Assembly (NCBI GenBank): GCA_905178155.1
Contig: CAJINV010000005.1
Coordinates: 4,632,918-4,696,917 of the forward strand
DNA from: Amoebophrya sp. A120
Taxonomy: Eukaryota; Sar; Dinophyceae; Syndiniales; Amoebophryaceae
Direction of reading: 5' to 3'
DNA: 64,000 nucleotides
The notes under the pieces were generated by a model that was not told where the DNA came from, made no database searches, and was given only the letters and a program-made list of their open reading frames with translations. The translations under genes and the position numbers were made by a program. Positions 31,634-44,109 of the stretch are shown here, piece by piece (position 1 is the stretch's first letter; every line of letters starts with the position of its first letter).

Positions 31634-34612
31634 TTACTGCGTGCGCTCCCTCAGGCAGCTATTCCGCTCTCGTATGCGGTTCCGGTCCATCTCCTCCCTA
31701 GGCTGTGGTCCTCCCGCCGGCGCCGCGTAACACGCGTCAGCTGGGATGTGCTGGTAGACGCCGGCGGCAATGTCTTCCTCTAGCACGGCTATCTCGATCT
31801 CTTCTTTCTGTCCAGAGGAGAGGAGGTCTGTGAATGATTGGCCCATCATCGAGGCTGTGAAAGCTATGTCCTCCATGATGCCACTAATCAGGTCGTACGC
31901 AACCGGCTCATCCGCCATCGGGCCCGTTGGGACCGCGTCCGGAGCCCATTGGTCCCAGGGATAGAGCTCGTCACCATAGGCTGTACAGGATCGGCCCGCA
32001 TTATTCGGATCGCGGCGACTGTGGCGCAGGTGATAAAACAAATTCTTGATGTGGGCGCCCGTGCCACCCCATTGGTTTGGTAAATTCCTCACAGCGTAAA
32101 GGCTTCGTACGGTCTGTGGTCGCGGCTGCAAAGCAGGTGCAGCCGGGAGGTGTGTTGGCGCTGTTCTTGTCACCTCGAACTGAAGTTCTTCGTGCAGAAG
32201 CCTGCTGTCTCGTCGTCCTCCGCTCGTGTGGTCATTGAGGGCCGCCAAGGAGCTGTCATCCCGCCCGCCAAAGTTTTTCTGCGCAGACCGCATGTACAAC
32301 AGGGTTTTGTAATCTACCAGGGACACTTCATACCGCACTTGTTGTACAAGGGGAGCCGCGGCAGGTGGAGCAGCCGGGGGCTGCGACGGGTCTTCTACTT
32401 CCAGAAGCTCAAAGTGCACCAACATGTTCAAGCCGTGCAGGTCGAGGTATAAAAAACCCGACCGGTCCAGTGTCCGCAAGTTTCGCACCAGCTCCGCGTA
32501 CAGCCCCTGCACAAAGTCGGTAGAAGTCGACGTACTATCCGTATAGAGGGCCTGCAGGGCGTCGTCAAAATCTGCGGCAATAGAGGCTGGTGTCCTAGTT
32601 GTAGTTGTGTTCGCTGGTCGTCGTATCCTGAGTAAAAACGTACCCACACCAGAGTTCAGTTGTAATGCAGATTTGCAAAGACAGGAAGACTTGTAATGCA
32701 CATCCGCATGAGAGCCATTTCCAGTCAGATGAATTTGTGATGCGGCTGCACTTGCTAACCTGCACTACACTGCAGAGTGCCACTTTTCATGCGTGACTCA
32801 CAAAACTCCTAGGTTTGTGTTGCAAAATCCCCATCCTGACTCTGGTGTGGGTACGTTTTTACTCAGGATACGTCGTGGTCGGCCAGCTGCTCCTGGCGCT
32901 CCTGCCCCCCGCCGCTGCAGAAATGTAGTTGTGGTGTGGCCTGCTTCTTGTCGGGCACTCTTGACGGCCCGCAACACGTCGCTCAAGGGCATCGACCGCC
33001 GAGCCAGAACGGAGCTTGTTCGTGGTCCAGGTGCGGTCGGCGGCTTCGGGGTGGACAACTCGTCGTCATCAGCCTTTGCCATTATCGTCAAAAAGCCACA
33101 GCCGGTCTCTTTGCCGGGCTCACCGATTACGGAGAGGATGGTCGGAGCGGGAACGGGTCGCATCCTAAGAAATCGTCTCATGCGCTCGCCTTCAACTACA
33201 CCTCCCTGCACGCCACCAGCCTCCTTTTCTAGGCTTGGGAATGCGGGGAGCGAGGTCATACCCAGCGCAACCCTGTGGCACACATCTGAAATTTTTTCAG
33301 CGTTGTGCAGAAAACCCTTGGCGAGGTCGACGTTGCGAAAGTCGAGCTCGTCAAATTTCAGGAAAATTGGGACCGTACTCGCACTAGTCCTCGCGCCGGG
33401 GAGCGTGAGCTCTGCGTCCGCCCAGCCCACGCGCTGGGAACGAATGGGAGAGAACTGATCCAGATTCAGGCGCCGGACATAGGAGGGCCGCAGTCTTCGG
33501 CTTTTCACGATGTACTTGCCCGACCGGTACGCGGGTACACCCGGATAGCGTCCATCGTAAAACGCGCCTGCAGGAAGGTCGAGCTCAATGGTGAAGCCAT
33601 CGACGTCTCCTGCGCCGTTATTATTTCCAGGAGCGCCAGCATTCTTCTTCATGTCGACGGACACATAGGTGGAAGTCGAGTTGGAGGAATTTGGGGCGTT
33701 CGTGGTCGTAGCAGTTGCTCGTCCGCCTCGTTGCGTCCTCGTCCACTGCCTGCACTCCACCACGTCCGGCGACTGGCACAGCGCGTTCAGCCCCGCATGC
33801 TGGATCACGAGCTGTGACTCTGCAAATAACGGGGGTACTGGCCGCGGCGGTGGTGCAGGTTGGGGGCCGGGTGTTGGCTGCGGCGGTGGAGGTGGTGCAG
33901 CTTGGGCCTGGCCACTACGAACAACACAGCCCTCGGCCCGCTCGTCATTGGTGCGGTTTTTGCCGCCACTGTTGACGTACGAAACCCAATCCTGGCGGCT
34001 GCGCGGGATCTGGGCGAACCGCGAAAACTGGTCTTCCAGTTTGCGCCCAAACAAAGCCAGTCGCGCATCGGAATTGTAGGTGGCGAAAGAAGCGAAAACT
34101 TTCGCAAGGTCCTCAACGTCCCAGAAGGTGTCCGGCTTCACCTCGGTGCGTAGTTTCACCAGATTCGCCTCGTACAAGGGGTAATTCGAAAGCAAGTGCT
34201 GGACTGCAGTGGCAATGGTTCGGCTTTCTTTTGGTCGCCGGAAAAAAGTGGGGTCTCATCCTGAGTAAAAACGTACCCACACCAGAGTCAGGATGGGGAT
34301 TTTGCAACACAAACTTAGGAGTTTTGTGAGTCACGCATGACAAGTTGCACACTGCAGTGTAGTGCAGGTTAGCAACTGCAGCCGCGTCACAGATTCATCT
34401 GCTCATCCTGTTCACAGCATCACAAATTCCAAAACACGATTGGAAATGGCTCTCATGGGGATGCGCATTACAAGTCTTCCTGTCTTTGCAAATCTGCATT
34501 ACAACTCTGGTGTGGGGACGTTTTTACTCAGGATAGGTCTGTGAATCGGTTCAGCACGTCCGAGGAAGGGTCGTAGTTGGCTGTTCCATTATACGACCTT
34601 GGGTTAGTATCG
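31634..34612 (-). CDS. gene K: protein-kinase-like protein, 5' end in assembly gap
   Basis: Predicted kinase-fold phosphotransferase. Exon parts 34612-34536 (beginning inside the gap), 34256-32871 and 32624-31634 (TAA). Visible elements: a proline-rich linker (APPPPPPQPTPG), a possible beta-3 lysine in SGKYIVKSRRL, a catalytic-loop-like FLYLDLHGLNML (Asp and Asn as in the kinase D..N pattern), and about 40 residues later a metal-binding-Asp candidate in VSLVDYKTLLY. The usual HRD and DFG are replaced by LDL and DYK, so it is at best an atypical or divergent member, perhaps a pseudokinase. Both introns are family E introners, and their removal keeps the frame (..NRFTDPTFFRRPKES..). The ATG at 34746, just beyond the gap, may or may not be its start. 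Confidence 0.55.
32625..32870 (-). mobile_element. family E introner in gene K
   Basis: TSD CGTCGT (32619-32624, 32871-32876). Near-perfect inverted repeat ATCCTGAGTAAAAACGTACC and onwards for about 30 bp. Confidence 0.9.
34257..34535 (-). mobile_element. family E introner in gene K
   Basis: TSD GGTCT (34252-34256, 34536-34540). Same inverted repeat as 32625-32870 (ATCCTGAGTAAAAACGTACC). The inner parts are also closely similar to 37711-37988 and 59558-59836. Confidence 0.85.
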
Positions 34613-34712
34613 NNNNNNNNNNNNNNNNNNNNNNNNNNNNNNNNNNNNNNNNNNNNNNNNNNNNNNNNNNNNNNNNNNNNNNNNNNNNNNNNNNNNNNNN
34701 NNNNNNNNNNNN
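34613..34712. other. assembly gap (100 N)
   Basis: A run of 100 unknown bases; the real length is not known. It interrupts the 5' part of gene K. Confidence 0.99.
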
Positions 34713-34746
34713 AAATCACCCCTGACAGGTTGCGACTAGTACCCAT

Positions 34747-35130
34747 ACTAGTGCGTCGATATCAGATCGCAAACACATAGTGACACGTAGTCACTTAGTA
34801 CTGCTAGTACTTGTTCCCATCGCGTTTACGTCTGTAGTTCTATCGTGCGTCTAGGTTTCTAACAATCACAGTGAAACACTTTTTTTGTGGGATAGTTAGT
34901 CACGGCACCGCGCCAAACGGCCAACGGCGTGCCGTGCCCCGGGGTGCCCACCCATTTTGCTGGCTGCTTCGAAAGCCACTTCTTGGTTACCTTTATTCAA
35001 AGGAAAAATGATTTAACATTTTCAGAAGTAAAAATCCCATCAATGCGTTTTTTGACAAAAAAATTTTGCATTCGAGGAATTGTAAGTGAATTTTCGATAC
35101 TATGCTTTTTCCTTACGATAAAAGCCAGTT
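34747..35130. other. intergenic between gene L and gene K
   Basis: No gene or clear signal seen. It holds the region downstream of the glycosyltransferase stop codon at 35131. Confidence 0.4.
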
Positions 35131-38100
35131 CTAGTACTTGGTTAATACCTCAGATATATCAAATGTAAAAATGTCTGGGTCCGGAAGAATGCAAGATTTG
35201 TCATGCATATTTCTCATGACCCATGATGCCTGTAATGCTTGAACTAGCATCGCAGACTTTTAGAGGGCTTCCTGATGCACCTTCCGCATGAGAAATGGCC
35301 TGTCTATGTAGCAAAAAATGTAACCATTTTGCTGGTCATGCAATACAATTTTTTTTAGAGTCCAAAAACAGCATGACAAGTTCCAATCTTCCAGACCCAG
35401 ACATTTTTGCATTTGATAAGATAAATTCACTCCGAGCTCCACCCGCTCCGCGTGCCAGCAATTGTCCCGCTGGTCATGACCCAGCATAGGCACGCACAGC
35501 ACCGGCACTGCGTACCCAATGGCTTCGGACAAGCTCGCGCCGCCGCCATGGCAGGCGTAGAAGGTCTTGTATTCGTTTTCCCGCAACATTTGGAAGAGTT
35601 CCTTTTGCGGGGACCGGCTCACGAAGAAAAACAGGTTTTCGTTGCTTTCTTCCTGCTGCAACCGGTTCAGTTCCCGGGAAATCAGCTTGTCGCTGCTACC
35701 CTCGTCTTCCGGGAGAAAGTGCACACTGCTGGAATCCGCGACAAATGTCGGCGGCACGACCATGTAGAGGGCGACCCCTCGCGGCTTCAGATGCGTTTTC
35801 CACTCCTGGAGCAGTTCCCGGACTGCCTCCACCGCGAATTGATAGCCTTGCGAACCCATCGCGAAATAGAGAACTCCGCCCACAGGATTTTCGTTTCTTT
35901 TCAATTTCTCCAGCACGACTTGAACCTCCGGAGACCAGGTCGTTTGTGAAGATGTAGTTGAGTTGATCGTCGGCAGTTCGGTCACCAATGCGACGCGCAC
36001 CTCTCCCCTCACATCCGCCTTGACCATGGGAAAGCTTTGTATTTTCTGGGTCATCAAGTTCGCGAGGAGCTTTTCGGAGTCTACATCTGGGGTGCTATAT
36101 TTTTGGGCATCCAAATAATCTGGGTGCAGTGCGAGGTTGGTTCTTCCCTCGGCGTTCCAGGAGTGCTCCCAGTTTAAAAAGTGGACGCCAAATATCGTAC
36201 GAAAAAAGCGAGTTTCACTGTAAGAATTTTGTTTTTGCAAGTTTTGCATAATACAGGTTCGTGGCTCCTACACATGACCAAGAAATAAACTTGCCATGCG
36301 TGCTTCCTAAGGCAAAACACGTTGAAAATCCCAAGAATGTCTTGCATGTGTAGCAAGACAAATTAAGTTGTGTGCTCAGTTCTATGCATCACAAGTTCAC
36401 AGTGAAGCAGTTTTTTCGTGCGATACCAAAAGACGGGAACACGACACTCGTCTCGCGACTTCTCATCCATGTTTTGTGCCGGGAGCACGAGAAGTAGGAT
36501 CCGAACCAAACCAACCCCGGAACCTTGAAGTTCCAAATCAGCTTGGCCACCACCGTCGCCAGGTTGTCGCCGGGCCACACATTGGTGTCGGTCACCGCAA
36601 AATCCACGGGGCCCAGGCTGTCCGCCCCGAAAATGTGTTTTGTCAAAAACTGGCGCGGCCAGTCTCGGTTGTCTTGTTCGCGGAAAACCCAAGTAGAGCC
36701 CTCCGGATTTTCACCCGCGTCCGTCAAAAACAAACGCGGCAACATCTGTCGCACCGCGGTGTTGCTTTTCACACTCCAAAAGTATCTTCGGGGGCGGCAG
36801 GGCACGAACTCCACTCCGGCGGCGCCGAGGCTCTTCATCTCGCTTTCGGACACAGCAAAGTCCCAAATAACACTAACATTCTCCGACTTCCTCTCCGTCC
36901 AGACCTTCCCGTTGTGCTGCAGCCGATCGTACTTTCTCAGTTGTTTCGCAAGATAGGTCTTGTCTCCCTCGAGGGCAGGATCTGGAAGATCTCCTTCCAC
37001 ATCGCTGCTCGCCGCTGCCGCTGGTGGTAGCAGCTGATCCGCATACACAATCACCCGCTCGCCGGTCGCCGGATCCTTTTTCTGTATCAACTTTCCCACC
37101 GGGCCAACAAAGGTGACTTTAACGTGCGCCGTTTTTGCCAGCTGCTTCATCAAGTTATACGCGCCTGTCAGGGTGGTTTTTCCGAACGTTTCGAAGAAAA
37201 TGTGCACCGGACGCACCGCTCTAGTACTATAATTCGCTCTTGTTGTTGTTTTTCCACCCGGAACCACGGAAGTAGACAACAGGCCTCCAACTGTTCTTGA
37301 GCCAGCAGGTTCTGCCTGGAGGCCTGGAACCCACGATTGCGCCATCGCTTCGTAGTCCTGCGTATCAACTGCAAATATATCTGGGTCTGGGAGAGTGGGA
37401 ATGCAACTTGTGATGCTGCATTTGGATTCCAACAAAATCTGTATTGCATGGGCAGCAAAGGGAGTGTGATTTTTGCTACGCGGAGAGTGCAAGCATGTGT
37501 CATGCGGAATACGCTGCATCAAGATCATGCTCTCAAAAAATCTAATCTGTGATGCTAGGGCATGCATCACGGACATCATGGCTCATGCAGAACGTGCATC
37601 ACAAGCCTGGCAATCTTCCAGACCCAGACCCTTTTGCATTTGATACTCCGCACTGCAGCGGAAGACGTCGCCGACATCGGTCCATCCCCCCTGTGGACGC
37701 AGTTCCTCCTATCCTGAGTAAAAACGTACCCACGCCAGAGTTGTAATGCAGATTTGCAAAGACAGGAAGGCTTGTAATGTGCATCCCCATGAGAGCCATT
37801 TCCAATCGTGTTTTGGAATTTGTGGTGCCATGAACAGGATGAGCAGATGAATTTGTGATGCGGCTGCACTTGCTAACCAGCACTACACTGCAGAGTGCAA
37901 TTTGTCATGCGTGACTCCCAAAACTCCTAGGTTTGTGTTGCAAAATCCCCATCTTGACTCTGGTGTGGGTACGTTTTTACTCAGGATAAGGAGAGGCTCT
38001 TCTGCCCCCCTGGCCAAGCCACTCCCTCGCTTTCGTTTTCCTGCCCCGCGCTTTATCAAATGTAAAAATGTCTGGGTCTGGAAGATTGCGAGATTTGTCA

Positions 38101-38434
38101 TGCATATTTCGGATCACGCAAAAGGCGTCTGATGCGGGCAAAAGCATCACAAGTTTTGAACACGCCTCATGATGCCTGTCCCGCATGAGAAACTTCCTAC
38201 TTGCGTGCCAAAAATTGGACTGCTTTTGGCGCTCATGCAACACAAATTTTTGTGTGTTCCACAGTTTGCATCGCAAGTTCCAACTCTTCCAGACCCAGAC
38301 ATTTTTACATTTGATATCACGCTTTGTTGGACTACAATGACGACAGTCACAACAACAGCGATAAGGACGGCTCCCCCTACCGCGACCAGCGCAGCAATCG
38401 CCCAGCAGGGCAATCCACGACGAGACGTATCCAT
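35131..38434 (-). CDS. gene L: membrane-anchored GT1-like glycosyltransferase, 6 exons
   Basis: Predicted to transfer sugar from an activated (probably nucleotide) donor; acceptor unknown. Exons 38434-38320, 38053-37989, 37710-37646, 37362-36426, 36192-35419 and 35156-35131, about 650 residues. ATG 38434 opens a short basic N-terminus and one transmembrane helix (residues 11-36), giving a type II topology typical of secretory-pathway glycosyltransferases. The C-terminal half has the GT-B hallmarks of the UDP-glucuronosyl/glucosyltransferase group: GGVLYFAMGSQG, then FYACHGGGASLSEAIGYAVP followed by VLCVPMLGHDQRDNCWHAE, the HGG..EA..GVP...P...DQ..N pattern that binds the donor. The last exon adds only SEVLTKY after GVNL, and its frame closes correctly once the last introner is removed. 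The upstream region contains an insert (38587-39972). Confidence 0.75.
35157..35418 (-). mobile_element. family A introner, gene L intron 5
   Basis: TSD AGATA (35152-35156, 35419-35423). Ends TATCAAATGTAAAAATG../..GCATTTGATA. Removal gives ..GVNLSEVLTKY-stop. Confidence 0.9.
36193..36425 (-). mobile_element. family I introner, gene L intron 4
   Basis: TSD CCAAA (36188-36192, 36426-36430). Ends TATCGTACGAAAAAA../..TTTTTTCGTGCGATA with a further TTCACTGT match. Confidence 0.85.
37363..37645 (-). mobile_element. family A introner, gene L intron 3
   Basis: Ends TATCAACTGCAAATATA../..CTTTTGCATTTGATA. The flanks CTGCG (37358-37362) and CTCCG (37646-37650) look like a TSD with one substitution. 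Confidence 0.8.
37711..37988 (-). mobile_element. family E introner, gene L intron 2
   Basis: Perfect-looking ends ATCCTGAGTAAAAACGTACC../..TTTTTACTCAGGATA. No clear direct repeat flanks it; the neighbouring bases are complementary instead (TCCTCCT / AGGAG). The frame is open if about 278 bp are removed. Confidence 0.75.
38054..38319 (-). mobile_element. family A introner, gene L intron 1
   Basis: TSD CGCTT (38049-38053, 38320-38324). Ends TATCAAATGTAAAAATG../..ACATTTGATATCA. Removal gives ..VVQQSAGQENES.. in frame. Confidence 0.85.
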
Positions 38435-38586
38435 TGGAAAAATGTAGCGGTCCTCACAGGGGTCGACGAATTCGAATCTACTATAAGCACTTAATTATAA
38501 ACTCGGTTAGTCTTGTTCACACCAAAAACTTCTGTACATTTGCTTGGGCAGCAGGAAAGATGAGCGATGACCTTGGGAGATTTTTG

Positions 38587-39972
38587 TATAGAGACGAAAT
38601 AGAGGAGGAGGAGGATCCTTCACACCTGTTTTTAGCTATACATATTGCTATCAAGTGGAACATGATGTCGCAGACCACCCGGAATAGGTGATCTTCAGCA
38701 CTGTTCTTATCCCTAAAGAAATTCGCAGCATACCGTCGCGATTTGCCTTTTTTTTTGCGCCAACGCAGGCGCTGCAGTTTTTATGGTCGCGCCTGCGTAG
38801 AAGTGCTGTTGCCTCCCCTGGTGGGTTTTTGCACGCGGCCCAGGCGTCGTTCTAGAGGAACCAGCAGGCATTTCAGCACCCCGGCGAAGCTAGGCATAGA
38901 CTAATGAGGCCCCCCCACTGCGCAGATCGACGCGCCCAGCGGGCACTCACAACACAGCCATCCGCCGCAGGCGAGCATCTTTTCCGCGGCCCCGGGCCCT
39001 ACGTACTCGCGACCCAAAAAAGGCCGCAAGCCGGCTTGTGCGGACTTGGTGCGCAGGCCCCTCGTGACCTCTTGGAACTCATCAAGCGCAACCCAATCTC
39101 CCACCCACCGCCCCACTCACTCACCGTTGGCACCGCTTTCTGTTCCCATCTATGCACGGAGATGATTGGACGATCAGAATTGAAGCTTCTCCTCCAGATG
39201 TTCCCGCTCTCGCAAAAATGCTGTTCTTATCCTCCAAATGGTGCATAGATAAGAACATGTTTGTAACGACCTAAAAATGGTGTTCTTATCTATGCACGAA
39301 CAGGAGGGATAAGAACAGCATTTTTGAGAGAGCGGGAACATCTGGAGGAGAAGCTTCAATTCTGATCGTCCAATCATCTCCGTGCATAGATGAGAACTTC
39401 TTTATCTATGCACGGAGTTGGAGGATAAGAACAACAGAAAACGAGAGCGGGAACATTTGGAGCCGAAGCTACAACTCTGCTTCATCCCAAAACACCGCAG
39501 CAGGTCGGTGCAGTAGTGTTCTTTTCTATGCACGAGCGGGAACGTGCGCAGCTGAAGCAGCATCTTTGCTTCGTGGACCTGGTCCCATAGCCATATACAT
39601 ATCATTTTATAGAGCCAGCGCCCCACCGGTCCTAATTTAGGACCGACGGCACGGCGCAGGCACCAAAGACAACACCGGAGGGGCCATCATCTGCTGCTTG
39701 ACACAAAGAGAGACGAGTGGGCGCGCACACTGCCGCGGCCCGGTGCGACCGCCGGCGTAGCCCCGGCTTGGGGGGGATCTTTGGGGAAAAAAAGAGCCCC
39801 TCCAAGCTGGGGCATCAGCTCGCACCCAGGCGCGCGAACTTGGACACAGTGGCCGGCGGTTATTCTGTCAACGCGCAGCGCGTTCCCTGGCGCATGCGCT
39901 GGGGCTGCGCTAAGCACGAAAGCGCGACCCTCTGGAGGATTTTGTCATGGCAGCAGGAAAGCGCGACCCTCT
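38587..39972. mobile_element. insert flanked by 40-bp direct repeats
   Basis: The 40-bp segment GGCAGCAGG..GATTTTTG occurs at 38547-38586 and again, apparently identical, at 39973-40012. The intervening 1.39 kb is GC-rich in its right part and contains the palindrome at 39142-39397. No recognised protein. Confidence 0.5.
39142..39397. repeat. 256-bp near-perfect palindrome with nested hairpin
   Basis: Arms 39142-39236 and 39303-39397 are complementary over about 95 bp (GCACGGAGATGATTGGACGA, GAATTGAAGCTTCTCCTCC). The loop contains a second inverted pair, GTGCATAGATAAGAACA and its complement. A diverged derivative follows at about 39402-39545. Confidence 0.75.
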
Positions 39973-41546
39973 GGCAGCAGGAAAGATGAGCGATGACCTT
40001 GGGAGATTTTTGATGCAGAAAAGGAGAAATAGGCAATTGGGATTAAAGGGTCTTCTGTCTTCTCTTCGAAGCCTAGATGTAAAATTTGCCGTCGATTTTT
40101 TGTAAAATTGGGGGCGGTGTGGGGGGTCGATTTCCGCAAATTCAAATAAACCTGTGCCCATGCTAGTGCTACAAATTATACAAGTAAATCTTACAAGGGG
40201 TACAGGCGGTTTCAAGTTTTCTACTGGTAAAAATCTGAAAAATGTGTGCAATTTCTTGTTACGCAAGACAAATAAAAGGCTTGAAATGTAAATAGGTGCG
40301 ACGAGATTGCTACAAACCTAGACGCACGATCAACAAATAAATAAGCAGATAACACGACGTGCGCAAGTTCAAGTACTACTACTATGTGCTTGCGTAGCAC
40401 GATGTTAGTAAAAATGATAGACGTACTAGGATGTGCACTAGTTGCAACCTGTGGGGATAGGCATGGTAGCAAGAGGATGGGCAATATGCATGACCAACAG
40501 GATGGCTACGGCTATCGGAGAATGATCATGGATTTCAGATCGAGGGCACTACAAACCCGGGGGATTTGACACCAGACCAGATGTGCACGGCGATTTCCGT
40601 CGTGTTATGCTTCTGATCGTCGCTAGGTCATTAATAAGATTCCGATCCATCAAACATCTTCATATAATTAGTTGTGGACTCGGTAATATCAAAAACAATC
40701 ATCCTTGTTGGAATCTCTTCTGGAAATCGAAATGCTTCTTATTCTTTCGGATGAATATAATTGGCCGCATGACAACTCGATCGGCATGTTCTTGTTCTTT
40801 ACGCCATAATAAGTAGGCACAAACTATCAGACAAATGCCTCGATTTTTCGTCATGACATGTGGACGCGAAAAGGAAAAAACGCAGAACGCGTCTTCTCCC
40901 AAAAATCGCTAGTTGAATGGTCCGACTCGTCATCCAAAAAATTTGTCTCATCATAAATTAATTGTGTATTATTGCAGATCACGCATCAGAAACTTGGTTT
41001 TTTCGGATCATCATGCGGCTTGACAAATTCATCATGCAGGCCTTGATCTGTTGTTCCTACCGCCGGATCGATCTTTGTTTTTGTATAAGAGAAAACCAAA
41101 GGATTTTGCTGCACACGACTCACGATCATGGAGGATCCATTTACAACTTGAACTTCTTGAGCTTATCACTTTCATTTGATCTCAATGACCGTCAACGATC
41201 TCCACGAAAGTTGTATCTCTGATCTCCCTGGAAATGACCGGTGTCCGAAGCTAGTACAACTTCAGATTGCAATATTGGGAGATGAGTCACAACTTATCAG
41301 AGCTTCACCATGACAACCCCACAATGATGGTGCAGAGGAACCTCTCAACTGCACACGGGCGGCCCTCGTGCAGGAGCCGCCATCTCCTAGCATCTGAAAA
41401 ATACTCAGTCTCGTCCACCATCCAGGATCATTTATTACTTATTTGGATTTGCATTTCTAATTGGATCAGATCTTCTTTGACGCGTATCAAAGTCTGGCCT
41501 GGGAGGTGCGACTGCGAGTGCGATCTCTTTGAAAATGCATGCACGA

Positions 41547-42355
41547 CCCTTCGAGGCTCTGGTCTACGGATCTGTCCAGAGCGGTCCCGTCGCCAAGCCT
41601 TGCTGAGGGTCCTCTACTCGGAGCTCTGGCTAGGTGTACGGTCCCGAAACGACGAAAACCGCGCGGAATTTACCAACCTCCGATACTCGGTTCCGAACAT
41701 CCAGCCAGATCTTGACATTGGCGCACGATGGCGCTACCTACACTGCGACGGCGCATTAGCTGTCGAACATGGGAAAAAAAACCTCTGCGAATCTATTGGG
41801 AAACTTCGCCCGAGTTTGTCCCCCTCCGCAGATGCCAACTGATCGGCCTCTTCGGGAGGGGTAGTTACATCGGGATTGGCGATTTTTTTGGGGGGTGTTT
41901 CGTAGGCCATTTTGCCGGCCACTTCGCGGGCCCTTTGGGGGCCCTGTGTTGGGGCAGGCCTGCGTGCCCGTTACTCTTTTCGCTGCGGTCCGCAGCAGGT
42001 GGCCTCCGCACTTGCGTATTGCGAACTCGTTCGCAAATTCGCAGTAGACACCGAACGTCATGAGATGGCCCACCTACTGTTTCAACCGGAGTAGATGACT
42101 TTGCGCACAACCAGAAACATGTCCGAGCTCGCCACGACGTACCGATAGCGCTCCGGACAGATCCGTGGGCCAGCCCTTCGTGGAAGACGAGCAAGCTACT
42201 ACCTCTGAGTTAGACAACTGGTAACGCATGCAAAATTCCACCTAGTTTGATTAGCTAACTCTATCTAGTTTGGTATAGCTAGTTGCCGACGTGCCGCACA
42301 AACATCAAAAAAAAAATTCTAGTACTTTTGAAAAAGCTACTTTAGGCGCGCCATA
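41547..42355. mobile_element. insert flanked by 47-bp direct repeats
   Basis: The segment TGGGAGGTGC..CATGCACGA (41500-41546) recurs exactly at 42356-42402. The 0.8-kb insert is GC-richer than its surroundings. The frame at 41267-41842 crosses its left edge and is not credible as a gene. Confidence 0.5.
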
Positions 42356-42920
42356 TGGGAGGTGCGACTGCGAGTGCGATCTCTTTGAAAATGCATGCAC
42401 GATCATTCTGATCAAGCACACGACCGAATAAGAACTGCAAAAAAAAACCGACAAGGAGCTTCAAAAACATAATTATCTTGATCATCTTCTTCTTTCCTTT
42501 GCATTGCAGCTATAGGAGGTGTCAACAAAAAGCTCTTGTCTTTCCTGGTCTGATACCAACACGAACGGGGTAGCGATTTTTCTGATGAAGACCAGGTGGA
42601 AATAAACAAGACCACTGCCCGCATTTCTTCTTTCACTGTTCCTCGGACCACCACGAAGGCGTATGTTGTAGTCGTCCCCGCAAAGCTGCAACTAGAAATG
42701 TGTTCAGTTCTGATGTCATCCTCGGTTTGAAAAAAAAAACGACATTTTCAGCGGAGGTCGCTGCTTCCATCATTTTCATTTCAGCTCGTCGAAAGTGCTG
42801 GGGCGTAAGACCAAAACCGAGGAGCTCGGGTGGTGGTCTTACGTGACATAAACATCATCGGAGTGATGTTTAGTAAAGTCAGAAAAACTACATGTACTAC
42901 CTTTCATCATACACGACATG

Positions 42921-44109
42921 ACTTCATCATACAGCACGACATAAAAATGTAAAATAAAGACGCAACAAGTGAAGACGATCCCGATCCCCTGCACGCTTTT
43001 GCTGCGTCCTCAAATCACAAGGAAAATATACGTACAGCGGCAGTGGAGTTCTCGGTTAAAATAAAAATATACTTTTTTTTGTGTGCCGCGAGATGAACAA
43101 ATACTCCTCCTACAACTACTTCTCTTGGTAGTTGTACAAGAGGTGTGATGCACGAAATTATCGCGTAGAAGATCTACGCAGCTGCAATGTAAATTCTGCA
43201 GAGGAAACCCTCAACTGCTGCATTCTTTAAAAACAGTAGTGTTGCATTTTTTAAAAAGTTTCACAATCATACACGTACTTCTCAAATAAAGTGCTTGGTC
43301 TATCCTTCCTTTTCTCTCTTGGTCGTGTTTGCAGTTGCTAGTTGCCCGCAGGTCAGTCCCTAGTCTTTTAGAAAATATAACTTCATCATACAGCACGACA
43401 TAAAAATGTAAAATAAAGACGCAACAAGTGAAGACGATCCCGATCCCCTGCACGCTTTTGCTGCGTCCTCAAATCACAAGGAAAATATACGTACAGCGGC
43501 AGTGGAGTTCTCGGTTAAAATAAAAATATACTTTTTTTTGTGTGCCGCGAGATGAACAAATACTCCTCCTACAACTACTTCTCTTGGTAGTTGTACAAGA
43601 GGTGTGATGCACGAAATTATCGCGTAGAAGATCTACGCAGCTGCAATGTAAATTCTGCAGAGGAAACCCTCAACTGCTGCATTCTTTAAAAACAGTAGTG
43701 TTGCATTTTTTAAAAAGTTTCACAATCATACACGTACTTCTCAAATAAAGTGCTTGGTCTATCCTTCCTTTTCTCTCTTGGTCGTGTTTGCAGTTGCTAG
43801 TTGCCCGCAGGTCAGTCCCTAGTCTTTTAGAAAATATAACTTCATCATACAGCACGACATAAAAATGTAAAATAAAGACGCAACAAGTGAAGACGATCCC
43901 GATCCCCTGCACGCTTTTGCTGCGTCCTCAAATCACAAGGAAAATATACGTACAGCGGCAGTGGAGTTCTCGGTTAAAATAAAAATATACTTTTTTTTGT
44001 GTGCCGCGAGATGAACAAATACTCCTCCTACAACTACTTCTCTTGGTAGTTGTACAAGAGGTGTGATGCACGAAATTATCGCGTAGAAGATCTACGCAGC
44101 TGCAATGTA
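42921..44109. repeat. 459-bp tandem repeat, 2.6 units
   Basis: Units 42921-43379, 43380-43838 and a partial 43839-44109 begin ACTTCATCATACAGCACGAC and look identical. Either a very recent duplication or an assembly feature. No coding capacity supported. Confidence 0.9.

Noticed and set aside
41267-41842. 191-residue plus-strand frame
   Set aside because: It crosses the left edge of the insert at 41547 and joins unrelated sequences. No signal peptide or motif.
42921-44109. CRISPR array
   Set aside because: The 459-bp units are directly adjacent with no short repeat and spacer structure, and the contig is eukaryotic.
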